Positions 9,496 to 17,670 of a stretch of DNA of 64,000 nt are shown in pieces. The stretch comes from JAKAGZ01 sp963748105 (GTDB taxonomy: Bacteria > Bacteroidota > Ignavibacteria > Ignavibacteriales > Ignavibacteriaceae): NCBI GenBank assembly GCA_963748105.1, contig CAVVHP010000010.1:62001-126000 (forward strand). The letters run 5' to 3'. The translations under genes were made by a program, and so were the position numbers. Within the stretch, counting starts at the first letter, position 1, and every line of letters begins with the position of its first letter. The notes below the pieces were generated by a model that was not told where the DNA came from, did no database searches, and saw only the letters and a list, made by a program, of their open reading frames with translations.

Positions 9496-10854
9496 ATGAA
9501 TTTAAGAAACATATCTATATATCTAATAATTATATTCCTGATAAGTTCCGCAGCTTCTTTTTCACAAATTAAAGTCGGAGACGCCGCTCTTGGTACAAAG
9601 AAGTACGATGATTTCCAGAAACCTGAATTATGTGGTACTTCCTGTCATACTGATTTTTACCAGCAGTGGAAACAGGCAATGATGTCGCAGGCATATACAC
9701 ATCAGTGGGATGAAATAGAGTATTTTAAATTAGCAGTACCGCACGCCGAAAAAGATCCGGTTGTGGCGGGAGTAAAAGCAGGGTGTAATGGCTGTCACAC
9801 ACCGATTGCATTTTTAGCAGGCGATGTACCACCACCAACACCGGATAAAATGTCCAGAGCAAATGAATCGGTTTCCTGCGATGTTTGTCATACTATTTCA
9901 GGTTTCCAGGGGGAAATTCCTCATAATTTTAATTATGTATCGCAACCCGGTAAAACAAAATACGGTCCGCGCGGAACAGGTAATTCACCGGAACACAACA
10001 TCATCAAGTCTGATTTTCTTCAAACCGCGGATTTCTGTGGAACCTGCCATAATGAAATGGATCCTTACGGTATCTGGGTTAAGTCAACTCACCTTGAATG
10101 GAAAGAGGGCCCTTATTCAAAACAAGGTGTTCAATGCCAGGATTGCCATATGACACACGCAGAAGGATACAGCGCTTCAATGGGAAAAAAATACCCGGAT
10201 GTATGGCAGCATCTTTTCCACGGAGCTCATGATCCGGGAAAAGTAAGAGGAACAATAGAATTAAGAATTCACCCGGATATAAATGAAGTGATGCCGGGCG
10301 ATCTTGTGAAATTTACTGTCGCATTATTTAACCAAAAAACCGGGCATAAATTTCCAACAGGTTCAGTAGAAGATCGCATTGTGTGGATGCACGTTGAAGC
10401 AGTTGACGCAAACGGGAAAGTCTATCATATACCAGTCGATAGGAAAGGATTTGAGGGAGAAGAATATACAATTGGCGCGGATGTTCTTGCATACCAGGAT
10501 ATGGGCATTGCTTTAAACGATCCGAACTTTAAAGGAGTTCAGCGAGACGGAATACCAGTTGGAGACAGAATTTTCCGGATGCCTTATTTTGATCCGCAGG
10601 GACGAATGACCATTCAGCAGTGGAACACAAAATCACTCGGTGTTGATTACAGACTCGGGCCACGCGAAACAAAACTTGAGACCTGTACTTTCACTTTACC
10701 ATACGATATAGCTCCGGGTAAATTGAAAATTACAGCCGTACTGAATTACCAGAAACTGGTAAAACCAGTTGGCGAATTTCTGGGCGTACCGGCCGAGGAG
10801 TATAAAGTTATAAAAGTAAACGATCATTCAACTTTTGTAACTGTGCTTCCGTAA
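9496..10854 (+). CDS. Secreted multihaem c-type cytochrome
   Basis: A probable exported electron-transfer protein. The ATG at 9496 is preferred over an upstream in-frame TTG at 9418 because it has GGGGG a few bases before it and is followed immediately by a signal peptide (about residues 1-24). Four CxxCH haem sites are visible: C97-H101, C128-H132, C181-H185 and C214-H218. A fifth, C46-H51, has three residues between the cysteines (CGTSCH) instead of two. Histidines outside these motifs could serve as distal ligands. The C-terminal ~200 residues have no haem motif and look beta-rich, as in cytochrome c-554-like proteins with an added domain. The gene lies 51 bases before a haem-bearing outer-membrane barrel, suggesting joint function in electron transfer across the envelope (inference). 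Confidence 0.85.
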   Translation: MNLRNISIYLIIIFLISSAASFSQIKVGDAALGTKKYDDFQKPELCGTSCHTDFYQQWKQAMMSQAYTHQWDEIEYFKLAVPHAEKDPVVAGVKAGCNGCHTPIAFLAGDVPPPTPDKMSRANESVSCDVCHTISGFQGEIPHNFNYVSQPGKTKYGPRGTGNSPEHNIIKSDFLQTADFCGTCHNEMDPYGIWVKSTHLEWKEGPYSKQGVQCQDCHMTHAEGYSASMGKKYPDVWQHLFHGAHDPGKVRGTIELRIHPDINEVMPGDLVKFTVALFNQKTGHKFPTGSVEDRIVWMHVEAVDANGKVYHIPVDRKGFEGEEYTIGADVLAYQDMGIALNDPNFKGVQRDGIPVGDRIFRMPYFDPQGRMTIQQWNTKSLGVDYRLGPRETKLETCTFTLPYDIAPGKLKITAVLNYQKLVKPVGEFLGVPAEEYKVIKVNDHSTFVTVLP

Positions 10855-10905
10855 TCAAATATTTTTGAATTTTATGTTACGCTTTTATCATACGGGGGAT
10901 TTGAT

Positions 10906-12078
10906 ATGAAAAATACTGTATTTTCATTTATAATATTATTAGTCCTTACTTTATTCACTTCTGAAGCATTTTCTATTCCGGCCTTTGCGAGGAAATATAA
11001 CATGACCTGCAAAATCTGCCACTCCCCTTTTCCAAAGCTAAAACCTTATGGAGAAGATTTTGCCGCCAACGGTTTTGTCCTAAAAGATAAAGAAGCTCCG
11101 AGATATTTTGTGCCTACAGGAGACGACAGACTGAACCTAATCCGCGATGTACCTCTCGCATTCAGGCTGGAGGCCTATACAACCTATAATCAGGATGATA
11201 CAAAGAGACTGGATTTTACAGGCCCGATTGTATTTAAATTATTATCGGGAGGAGCTATAACAAAGGATGTATCATATTATGTTTATTACATTCTTGAAAA
11301 GGGAGAACCTGGCAAAATTGAAGATGCCTTTCTTTACTTTAATAATTTATTTGGAAGTGAACTCGATTTCTCTATAGGACAATTCCAGGTTTCCGATCCA
11401 CTATTTAAAAGAGAACTAAGACTGACACAGGAAGATTATATGATTTATAAGACTCGCCCGGGATTTTCCAGTGTGGATTTAACTTATGATAGAGGAGTAT
11501 TATTCGCATACGGAACGCCGACCGGCACCGATCTTGTGCTGGAAGTAATTAATGGAAGTGGTATCGGCGAAACATTTTTAGGCGGAACTTTCGATAAAGA
11601 TAAGTATAAAAATTTCTTTGGAAGAATTTCACAGGATATCGTTGAACAGTTCAGGATAGGCACATTCGGATATTACGGAAAAGAAATGGTTGAAGATCCG
11701 GTCAGCAAATTTACAACTGCAAACGAACTCTGGATGATCGGTGGAGACGCAACAATTTCTCTCGATCCGATTGAGGTAAATCTTCAATATGTTACAAGAA
11801 CAGATAAAAATCCATTTGCCCTTGTAACGGCAACTGACATAAAAACCCGGGGAGGATTCGCTGAATTAATTTTAAGACCGGATGGCGATAACAGTGAATG
11901 GTACGGTGTTGCCACATATAATTATATCGATTCAGATGATAACTCACAGGACCTCAAATCAGGTGCTTTTCATCTTGGATATCTGTTGAGAAGGAATATT
12001 AGAATTGTTGGTGAACTTAATTACAATTTTGATATCAAATTTGCCCGTGTAGGACTCGGAGTAATTACTGCCTTTTAG
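10906..12078 (+). CDS. Outer-membrane beta-barrel protein with N-terminal haem c motif
   Basis: 390 residues with a signal peptide (to about residue 23), then a single haem-binding motif CKICH near residue 37, followed by SPFPKLKPYGEDFAANGF. That layout is known from putative porin-like cytochromes annotated in metal-reducing and other anaerobic bacteria. The rest alternates polar and aromatic residues as in porins, and ends in an aromatic-rich strand (GLGVITAF), consistent with outer-membrane insertion. An RBS (GGGGGA) precedes the ATG. The upstream multihaem cytochrome is the likely partner. Function as an electron conduit or as a porin is inferred; no substrate can be read from the sequence. 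Confidence 0.8.
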   Translation: MKNTVFSFIILLVLTLFTSEAFSIPAFARKYNMTCKICHSPFPKLKPYGEDFAANGFVLKDKEAPRYFVPTGDDRLNLIRDVPLAFRLEAYTTYNQDDTKRLDFTGPIVFKLLSGGAITKDVSYYVYYILEKGEPGKIEDAFLYFNNLFGSELDFSIGQFQVSDPLFKRELRLTQEDYMIYKTRPGFSSVDLTYDRGVLFAYGTPTGTDLVLEVINGSGIGETFLGGTFDKDKYKNFFGRISQDIVEQFRIGTFGYYGKEMVEDPVSKFTTANELWMIGGDATISLDPIEVNLQYVTRTDKNPFALVTATDIKTRGGFAELILRPDGDNSEWYGVATYNYIDSDDNSQDLKSGAFHLGYLLRRNIRIVGELNYNFDIKFARVGLGVITAF

Positions 12079-12089
12079 AAAATGTTTAG

Positions 12090-12125
12090 CGATGGCATTC
12101 TTTTAAAAGGATGTCATCGTTTATA
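12090..12125 (+). terminator. Hairpin terminator after the cytochrome/barrel genes
   Basis: An imperfect stem spans 12090-12119 (CGATGGCATTC pairing with GGATGTCATCG, with two G-U pairs) and is followed by a T-rich stretch. It lies between the convergent barrel gene and lipocalin gene and best fits termination of plus-strand transcripts. Confidence 0.55.
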
Positions 12126-12136
12126 TTTCATTAAAA

Positions 12137-12685
12137 TCATTGCACCGTCATTACAAAATCTTTCGTATTATACCCATTGTCCTTCAAAATCTTAAATGCT
12201 TCATCTAATTTTTCTTCTGACAGCCTGGGTGTGCGGCTCAATATCCATCCGTATTTTCTGTCGGGGTGCCCTATTACCGCATAAGTATAATCTTTATCAA
12301 GCCCGATTATCCAGTAATCTCCCCAGAATAAATGGATGCCAAAAATACTGACAAAACTTACTTCAAGTTTTGAATTGGTCTTTTCATCAACAACCTGTGC
12401 CAGTCCCTCGGCTTCATTTACAGAGCCATCTTCTTCAATACATTTATTAAGCACATTAATCTTACCGTCATCGAGCAATGTATAGGTAGCCGTTACATTG
12501 GAGACACAACTTTTCTGAAACCTGTTAGGAATTTTAGCAATTTCGTACCACTTTCCGCAATACTTATTTAGATCTACTTCATTTACAGTTTTGACTGGTT
12601 GATTGGAAGAATTCTGTGCGGACGTTCTCATTAAAATTCCGGTTAAAATAATTATTGCAAAAGAGTAAATTTTTGCCTTCTTCAT
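12137..12685 (-). CDS. Lipocalin family protein, Blc-like
   Basis: 182 residues with an N-terminal export signal (to about residue 23, ending TSAQ). The lipocalin start signature is KYCGKWYEIAKIPNRFQ, as in bacterial lipocalin Blc and plant temperature-induced lipocalins, and the second conserved block is WILSRTP near residue 155. Blc is usually an outer-membrane lipoprotein that binds lysophospholipids. Here no lipobox cysteine is visible at the signal cleavage site, so the protein is probably soluble in the periplasm. A purine-rich RBS (AAAGGCGGGT) precedes the ATG. It is monocistronic, divergent from the next gene. Confidence 0.92.
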   Translation of the reverse strand: MKKAKIYSFAIIILTGILMRTSAQNSSNQPVKTVNEVDLNKYCGKWYEIAKIPNRFQKSCVSNVTATYTLLDDGKINVLNKCIEEDGSVNEAEGLAQVVDEKTNSKLEVSFVSIFGIHLFWGDYWIIGLDKDYTYAVIGHPDRKYGWILSRTPRLSEEKLDEAFKILKDNGYNTKDFVMTVQ

Positions 12686-12806
12686 ACCCGCCTTTTATTC
12701 GATTACTATTTATTTTATTGAAATATAAGCATTGCCCGCTGTAATTTGTACTCCAATGTAACACAATTTTGTGGATACGTTTAATTGTCTTATTTAATAT
12801 TCATTT

Positions 12807-12917
12807 ATGCACAAAACTTGTTCATATTACTGTACAGGGAAATGCGAAAAGTGCCCTTTCTGTCATAATTTTAAGGGCAGTTACGGCATTCTAATTGCGG
12901 GGAGAGACTATCAATAA
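12807..12917 (+). CDS. Possible 36-residue cysteine-rich peptide
   Basis: A short ATG-to-TAA frame just upstream of the outer-membrane barrel gene. It encodes five cysteines in the pattern C5, C9, C13, C16, C19 followed by H20 (CEKCPFCH), which could bind zinc, an iron-sulfur cluster or haem. There is no clear Shine-Dalgarno and no signal peptide. It could be a chance frame in a 5' leader. Listed because of the unusual cysteine density in so short a frame; low confidence that it is translated. Confidence 0.2.
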   Translation: MHKTCSYYCTGKCEKCPFCHNFKGSYGILIAGRDYQ

Positions 12918-12934
12918 ACTAATACGGATACAAA

Positions 12935-13573
12935 ATGAAAAAGTTAGTTATCATATTCTTAGTAATATTCTCTGCAATTATATCGGCTCAGGGTAAATTT
13001 GGAAGTATCAAGATAGGCATATTTAGTCCCGTTGCAACCAATACAGGGTTTATATTAGGATATGAAGGTGGAAAAAATATTGATGAAGTTCTTTCCATAG
13101 GATTCAGTGCTGATTGGTTCAACAAAAACTATATTGACCAACACCTTGTTAAAGAGTTTAATGATTTTTATGGCCCAAACAGTTCGCTAAACGAGCTGAG
13201 AGCTAAAACAAACCTGCACGCAATTCCGTTAATGGCTACTATTGCAGCAAGCTGGCCGGTAGCAGATAGAATGCGCGTTTTTGCAACTGGTGGACTCGGT
13301 CTGGAAGCATTGTTAATCTGGTACAGGAATTACGATAATCCGGATAATAATGAATTTAAAGCCGCATTTGATTTTGCCTGGAGACTCGGTTCCGGCATAA
13401 ATTACGAACTTGGGAGCCGGTCCGATGGATTTGTTGAACTTGCTTATAACTATTCGCAACCCAGCTGGCAATACGAAGTAAAAGATTCCGGCACAGGTAG
13501 GACAAAAGTGTTTGAAAGAAAATTTGACATGAGCGGATTGATGATGAGAGTCGGATTCAGATTTTTCTTTTAA
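12935..13573 (+). CDS. Outer-membrane beta-barrel protein, function unknown
   Basis: 212 residues with a signal peptide (cleavage near ISAQ, residue 19), followed by alternating hydrophobic and polar residues and a C-terminal strand ending in phenylalanines (MRVGFRFFF), the usual sorting signal of outer-membrane barrels. Similar proteins are often annotated as 'outer membrane beta-barrel' or porin-family proteins. The size fits an eight-stranded barrel. It stands alone and is followed by a good terminator. No binding or catalytic motif is visible. Confidence 0.8.
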   Translation: MKKLVIIFLVIFSAIISAQGKFGSIKIGIFSPVATNTGFILGYEGGKNIDEVLSIGFSADWFNKNYIDQHLVKEFNDFYGPNSSLNELRAKTNLHAIPLMATIAASWPVADRMRVFATGGLGLEALLIWYRNYDNPDNNEFKAAFDFAWRLGSGINYELGSRSDGFVELAYNYSQPSWQYEVKDSGTGRTKVFERKFDMSGLMMRVGFRFFF

Positions 13574-13587
13574 TTTATTTTAAACGT

Positions 13588-13615
13588 CCTCCCTTAAATT
13601 AAGGGAGGGCTTCTT
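13588..13615 (+). terminator. Hairpin terminator after the barrel gene
   Basis: A perfect stem CCTCCCTT / AAGGGAGG with a five-base loop (13588-13608) is followed by GCTTCTT. It lies between two convergent genes and may serve both. Confidence 0.65.
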
Positions 13616-13639
13616 ACTGTATTTATTACTTAATAATTT

Positions 13640-14404
13640 TTATGTCGGGAATGTATTACGCATTATATTTGCGTATCGCTGGCTAAAGTCAAAAGTGTCT
13701 GAAATGTATTTAAGGTGAACAGTGTAAGTTCTTTCGTTTGTTTTAACAATTTTGTCAATATATTCTATATTGATAATTGTAGACCTGTGTATCTGTAAAA
13801 AAGATTTTGCCGGTAAAACTGAGATCCAGTTCTTAAGCGATTTTCTCACCACTATTTTACAATTCTCATATGTTGTAAGCGTGCTGTATTCCTTCATGGC
13901 TGTAATACAGACAATGTCGGCAAATTTAACGAGCTTAAGTTTATTCCCTATCTTGACAAGTATATGATCATCCCTTTTTATTTTCCCGTTTTCTTCATCG
14001 AATGAATTTATCCTGTTTGAGATACTCGTCTTTAGCCTTTCTAACTTTTCCAATCTTTTATTTATGGAGTTCAGTAGCGATTCGCTTAAAAACTCAGCGG
14101 GGAGATAATCATCGGCACCCGCTTCCATTACTTTTCGCTGTAGTTGAAAAGAGCTCATTCCTGATACGACAATCAACGGTATTGATGATGTTTTTTCTTC
14201 CTTCGCAATTTTTGAAATTACGTCTATGCTGGTATCAACATTTTTCAGGAAAAATAAAATAAGGTCGGGTAAATAGCGCAGAGAAATCTCAAGCCCGTCT
14301 TTCAGTTTATGCGAATAAAATATTTCAAAATCGTCTTCCGACAGAATATTCTCGATTTCTTTTATTTCATCATCATTATTTTGAATGACTAAAATCTTTT
14401 TCAA
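13640..14404 (-). CDS. LytTR-type regulator with a degenerate receiver domain
   Basis: 254 residues. Residues 1-120 have the length and pattern of a response-regulator receiver, but the key residues are gone: the acidic pocket near residue 8 reads QNN, the phospho-acceptor aspartate position is phenylalanine (DLILFFLKNV, residues 48-56), and the conserved lysine is alanine (YLPAEF, A103). Only the serine at 81 remains. Residues ~145-250 form a LytTR DNA-binding domain (FLQIHRSTIINIEYI is typical). It therefore probably binds DNA without aspartyl phosphorylation. The start codon is TTG. There is no adjacent sensor kinase. It is divergent from the porin-amt operon, so control of that operon is possible but unproven. 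Confidence 0.88.
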   Translation of the reverse strand: MKKILVIQNNDDEIKEIENILSEDDFEIFYSHKLKDGLEISLRYLPDLILFFLKNVDTSIDVISKIAKEEKTSSIPLIVVSGMSSFQLQRKVMEAGADDYLPAEFLSESLLNSINKRLEKLERLKTSISNRINSFDEENGKIKRDDHILVKIGNKLKLVKFADIVCITAMKEYSTLTTYENCKIVVRKSLKNWISVLPAKSFLQIHRSTIINIEYIDKIVKTNERTYTVHLKYISDTFDFSQRYANIMRNTFPT

Positions 14405-14501
14405 TAATCTGCTTTTTTATGTTTTTGAGTACTTGTGTTATTAGCTAATACAAAATTACCTAATTCTCATTTAAATTTTTATAAAACGCTTAAGACAAAT
14501 A

Positions 14502-14517
14502 TGTCGCGTTTGTTGCA
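14502..14517 (+). promoter_or_regulatory. Possible sigma-54 (-24/-12) promoter for porin-amt
   Basis: TGTCGCGTTTGTTGCA matches the sigma-54 consensus TGGCACG-N4-TTGCA with correct 12-base spacing and a perfect -12 element. The second G of the -24 GG is replaced by T, a weakening change. It lies 82 bases before the porin ATG, upstream of an ammonium transporter, a classic nitrogen-controlled target. Confidence 0.3.
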
Positions 14518-14599
14518 AAAAGCTGTTAATCGTCGACGATATTCACAAAGTTTGGGTATGTCAATTTTTCTTTTTCCATAATAACATTCAGGGGAGTGC

Positions 14600-15352
14600 A
14601 TGAAAAGAGTACAAATCCTATCGATTTTATCCATTTTTATAATGATAGGAACTATTAACGGACCTGCCTTTGCACAGGGATTATCCATAAAAGCCGGAGG
14701 CGATATTGTCAGTCGCTACATCTGGCGGGGAATGGATATCAATAACCAGGCAAATATTCAGCCTTACATTTCTTTAAGTTATTCAGGATTACAATTCGGA
14801 TTTTGGGGATCATATGGATTAAATCATCTCAATTCCACTGATGAAAATTATTCCCTTAGCTCAGAAATTGATACCTGGCTCAGCTACTCAATACCATTAA
14901 ATAATTATGCAAGCATTACTGCATTAGTGACAGACTTTTACTACCCCAGCGCAGGCATAGGAATCGGTAATTTTAATAATTACGACAACATAAATGGTCC
15001 CGGTGCACATACAGTTGAAGCGGGATTAGTTATTGCTGGTGGAGAGTCTGTTCCGTTAAGTCTAAGTGGCTATGTTAATATTTATAACGACAAAGGTAAC
15101 AATGCTTATTTCCAGCTTGATTATGCTGCAACTCTAAATGAATTCGATATTGGTTTATTTGCCGGCGCAGCTTTAGGCAGTAAAGACAATCCGGCTTATT
15201 ACGGAACTGATAAATTCAATTTTATAAACGTTGGATTAAAGGTTTCAAAATCGGTAAAGATAACAGATAGTTTTTCACTACCAGTATTTTGCAGCTACAT
15301 TATTAATCCAAAAAGTGAGCTGGCTTTTTTTGTTTTCGGAATCTCAATATAA
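14600..15352 (+). CDS. TorF family putative porin
   Basis: 250 residues with a signal peptide (cleavage near PAFAQG, residue 25), then the family start GGDIVSRYIWRGMDIN, typical of the Gcw_chp/TorF putative porins. The remainder is beta-barrel-like, ending in FFVFGISI. An RBS (GGGGAG) precedes the ATG. It is 24 bases upstream of amt and on the same strand, so it probably lets ammonium or small nitrogen compounds cross the outer membrane for Amt to take up. That role is inferred from the pairing. Confidence 0.88.
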   Translation: MKRVQILSILSIFIMIGTINGPAFAQGLSIKAGGDIVSRYIWRGMDINNQANIQPYISLSYSGLQFGFWGSYGLNHLNSTDENYSLSSEIDTWLSYSIPLNNYASITALVTDFYYPSAGIGIGNFNNYDNINGPGAHTVEAGLVIAGGESVPLSLSGYVNIYNDKGNNAYFQLDYAATLNEFDIGLFAGAALGSKDNPAYYGTDKFNFINVGLKVSKSVKITDSFSLPVFCSYIINPKSELAFFVFGISI

Positions 15353-15376
15353 AAATTTAATAATCGGAGGTTTATA

Positions 15377-16594
15377 ATGTTTGATACCGGCAGTACCGGC
15401 TTTATGCTGATAGCAACCAGCCTGGTCATGCTTATGACACCGGGTTTGGCATTCTTTTATGGCGGCCTAGTTGGAAGAAAAAATGTACTTGGTATAATGA
15501 TTCAAAGTTTTGTTTCACTCGGCTGGACAACTATTCTTTGGTTTGCTTTCGGGTACTCTCTCTGTTTCAGTGGTGGCCAGGGAGCAATAATCGGAAACCT
15601 GAATATGGCCTTTTTATCGGGAACGACTTTAAGCTCTGTATTTTTAGGCAATAACCAGATACCACTATATGTATTTGTTGCTTATCAAATGATGTTCGCA
15701 ATTATTACACCGGCATTAATTACAGGCGCATTTGCAAACAGGGTTCGTTTCCCCGCCTACTTAATATTTTTAACATTGTGGTTAATATGTGTTTACTTCC
15801 CTCTCGTACATATGGTTTGGGGAGGCGGATTATTGGCTGAGTGGGGTGTCCTAGATTTTGCAGGCGGTATAGTAGTTCACGCGAGTGCAGGAATGGCAGC
15901 ACTTGCATCAGTACTATATGTAGGCAAGCGGAATATAAAGGAAAGAGGCCCACACAGTATTCCGCTGGTAGCTTTGGGAACGGGTCTTCTCTGGTTTGGC
16001 TGGTACGGTTTTAATGCCGGTAGCGAACTGAAAGTAGATACAATTACTGTAACTGCATTTTTAAATACCGATGTTGCCGCTTCTTTTGCTGCAATCACTT
16101 GGTTACTATTAGCATGGGCACTGGAAAAGAAACCAAAACTTGTCGGCCTTTTAACAGGTTCTGTTGCAGGTCTGGCTACAATAACCCCTGCCGCCGGATT
16201 TATTACTATTGGGAATGCAGCTATAATTGGAATTGCCTCAGGAATTATATGCTACTTCGCAGTGAGTTTAAAAAATAAACTTGAATGGGATGACGCTCTC
16301 GATGTTTGGGGAGTTCACGGTGTTGGCGGAATTCTTGGAATAATTATGCTTGGACTTTTCGCATCCAGCGCTGTAAACCCTATGGTTAACGTTGAAGGAT
16401 TATTTGTCGGCGGTTCGTGGGAGTTTTTAATTAAGCAGGCAGTTTCCGTTATCGCAGTTGGAGCTTATTGCTTTATTTTCACTTATTTTGTGTTAAAGCT
16501 AATAAATTACATTACACCAGTTAAAGTAACAAAACAGGAAGAAGAAGCAGGAATGGATGCTTCATTGCACGGCGAAATTGCGTATGAAGATTAA
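15377..16594 (+). CDS. amt: Ammonium transporter Amt
   Basis: 405 residues with 11 predicted membrane segments. It moves ammonium across the inner membrane. The start FYGGLVGRKN is the conserved first-helix signature. The pore twin histidines are present: one in GGIVVHASAGMAAL (near residue 169) and one in DVWGVHGVGG (near residue 318). A strong RBS (CGGAGG) precedes the ATG. Most amt genes are followed by the PII regulator glnK; here a terminator follows directly, so regulation by PII would have to come from an unlinked gene. No cleavable signal peptide is apparent. Confidence 0.96.
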   Translation: MFDTGSTGFMLIATSLVMLMTPGLAFFYGGLVGRKNVLGIMIQSFVSLGWTTILWFAFGYSLCFSGGQGAIIGNLNMAFLSGTTLSSVFLGNNQIPLYVFVAYQMMFAIITPALITGAFANRVRFPAYLIFLTLWLICVYFPLVHMVWGGGLLAEWGVLDFAGGIVVHASAGMAALASVLYVGKRNIKERGPHSIPLVALGTGLLWFGWYGFNAGSELKVDTITVTAFLNTDVAASFAAITWLLLAWALEKKPKLVGLLTGSVAGLATITPAAGFITIGNAAIIGIASGIICYFAVSLKNKLEWDDALDVWGVHGVGGILGIIMLGLFASSAVNPMVNVEGLFVGGSWEFLIKQAVSVIAVGAYCFIFTYFVLKLINYITPVKVTKQEEEAGMDASLHGEIAYED

Positions 16595-16630
16595 ATCCAT
16601 AGCTAAAACTTGCTGGAACAATTAACAAAA

Positions 16631-16668
16631 AACCGCCTCAGATTAAATTCTGAGGCGGTTTTTGTTTT
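16631..16668 (+). terminator. Strong intrinsic terminator of the porin-amt operon
   Basis: A perfect 12-bp GC-rich stem (AACCGCCTCAGA / TCTGAGGCGGTT) with a six-base loop is followed by TTTGTTTT. Textbook rho-independent structure. Confidence 0.92.
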
Positions 16669-16713
16669 AGATAATTTTAAATTGATCCAGGACTTTCAAT
16701 CTGAATTTTGAAA

Positions 16714-17514
16714 TCAGATGTCCGGATAATCCTCATCACCCAATTCACTTCTGCTTCCCCATACATCCCGCTCTGTCGACATGGTTGTTGAGAAAGACTG
16801 AAGAGGATTAAAGTTTTCACAACTGACTGAATGCCATAATATAAATTCGTTCTGCTTTAAGTCTTTATCAATCTCATCAAGCAAAACAATATTTGTCTTA
16901 TTGGTATTCTGAATTTTCTTTGTCAGCCAGTTCTGATCATCCACAGTTAGATAGTTATAAAGAGAAGAAATGGCTTTGTTTTCAACCAGCCCTACGATGG
17001 TTTCTGGAAAAATTTCCTTGTACGATTCCAGCGTTACTGTTATAATACTCAACTGACCGGCAAATGAACCCGCGTTCATCTTTACAGATTCCGGAACCGT
17101 TGTAATAACCGGTATCTCGATTCTAAATATTGTCTTTGGTTCAATAGTGGTGGACATTTTCGATGAATAAGTACAATTATATTTTACCAGGTTTAACTGT
17201 TCTGAAGCCGGAGTCTTTTTCGCAATAAAGTAAGGGTAATTAAAATCAATTCTTACCATTTTTGCGTTTAGTTCCTGGAAATAAGTCCTGATATTTTTTT
17301 TCAGAGTTGACGGGCCGATAATATCCCTGTGTTCATGCAAAATCTGAATAAACTTGTTAATCCATTCCGATTCAAACTCCTCTTCAATTTTTGCCTGAAT
17401 GGAGATCTTAGCAATCGTATTCTGACCGTCTTTTTCTGTTTTGGAAATAGCTTTTATTGGATAGACAACATCGTTTATTCCTACATCAACTAAAAATCTT
17501 TTTTCGTTTCCCAT
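16714..17514 (-). CDS. FolE2-like protein lacking the metal-binding residues (probable pseudoenzyme)
   Basis: 266 residues with the layout of type IB GTP cyclohydrolase FolE2 (T-fold): DVGINDVVYPI near the start, a QNTIAKIS strand, YPYFIAKKTPASE, RIEIPVITTVPES (residues 131-143), and a C-terminal CENFNPLQS where FolE2 has ENFESIHNH. FolE2 makes the first pterin of folate and queuosine synthesis using a metal held by Cys, His and Glu. Here the catalytic LCPCSK is TVPESVK, the AHNQRSH block is replaced by SFAGQLSI, the Glu of the TEK block is not kept, and the C-terminal histidines are gone. Catalysis by the known mechanism looks impossible. It may bind a pterin or a nucleotide, or play a structural role. 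It is flanked by unrelated genes. The family call rests on motif order, not an alignment. Confidence 0.7.
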   Translation of the reverse strand: MGNEKRFLVDVGINDVVYPIKAISKTEKDGQNTIAKISIQAKIEEEFESEWINKFIQILHEHRDIIGPSTLKKNIRTYFQELNAKMVRIDFNYPYFIAKKTPASEQLNLVKYNCTYSSKMSTTIEPKTIFRIEIPVITTVPESVKMNAGSFAGQLSIITVTLESYKEIFPETIVGLVENKAISSLYNYLTVDDQNWLTKKIQNTNKTNIVLLDEIDKDLKQNEFILWHSVSCENFNPLQSFSTTMSTERDVWGSRSELGDEDYPDI

Positions 17515-17670
17515 AATTAGAATCCTCTAAATATAATGCTGTAAATGTCACATAATTACTACATATCAAATATAAATATGATTTCACATAATAGATATAG
17601 AGATAATTTTACTTATATAAAGACAGAAAAAATTTGGCAGGGACCTGACAAACATTTAGTTTTTATGAAT

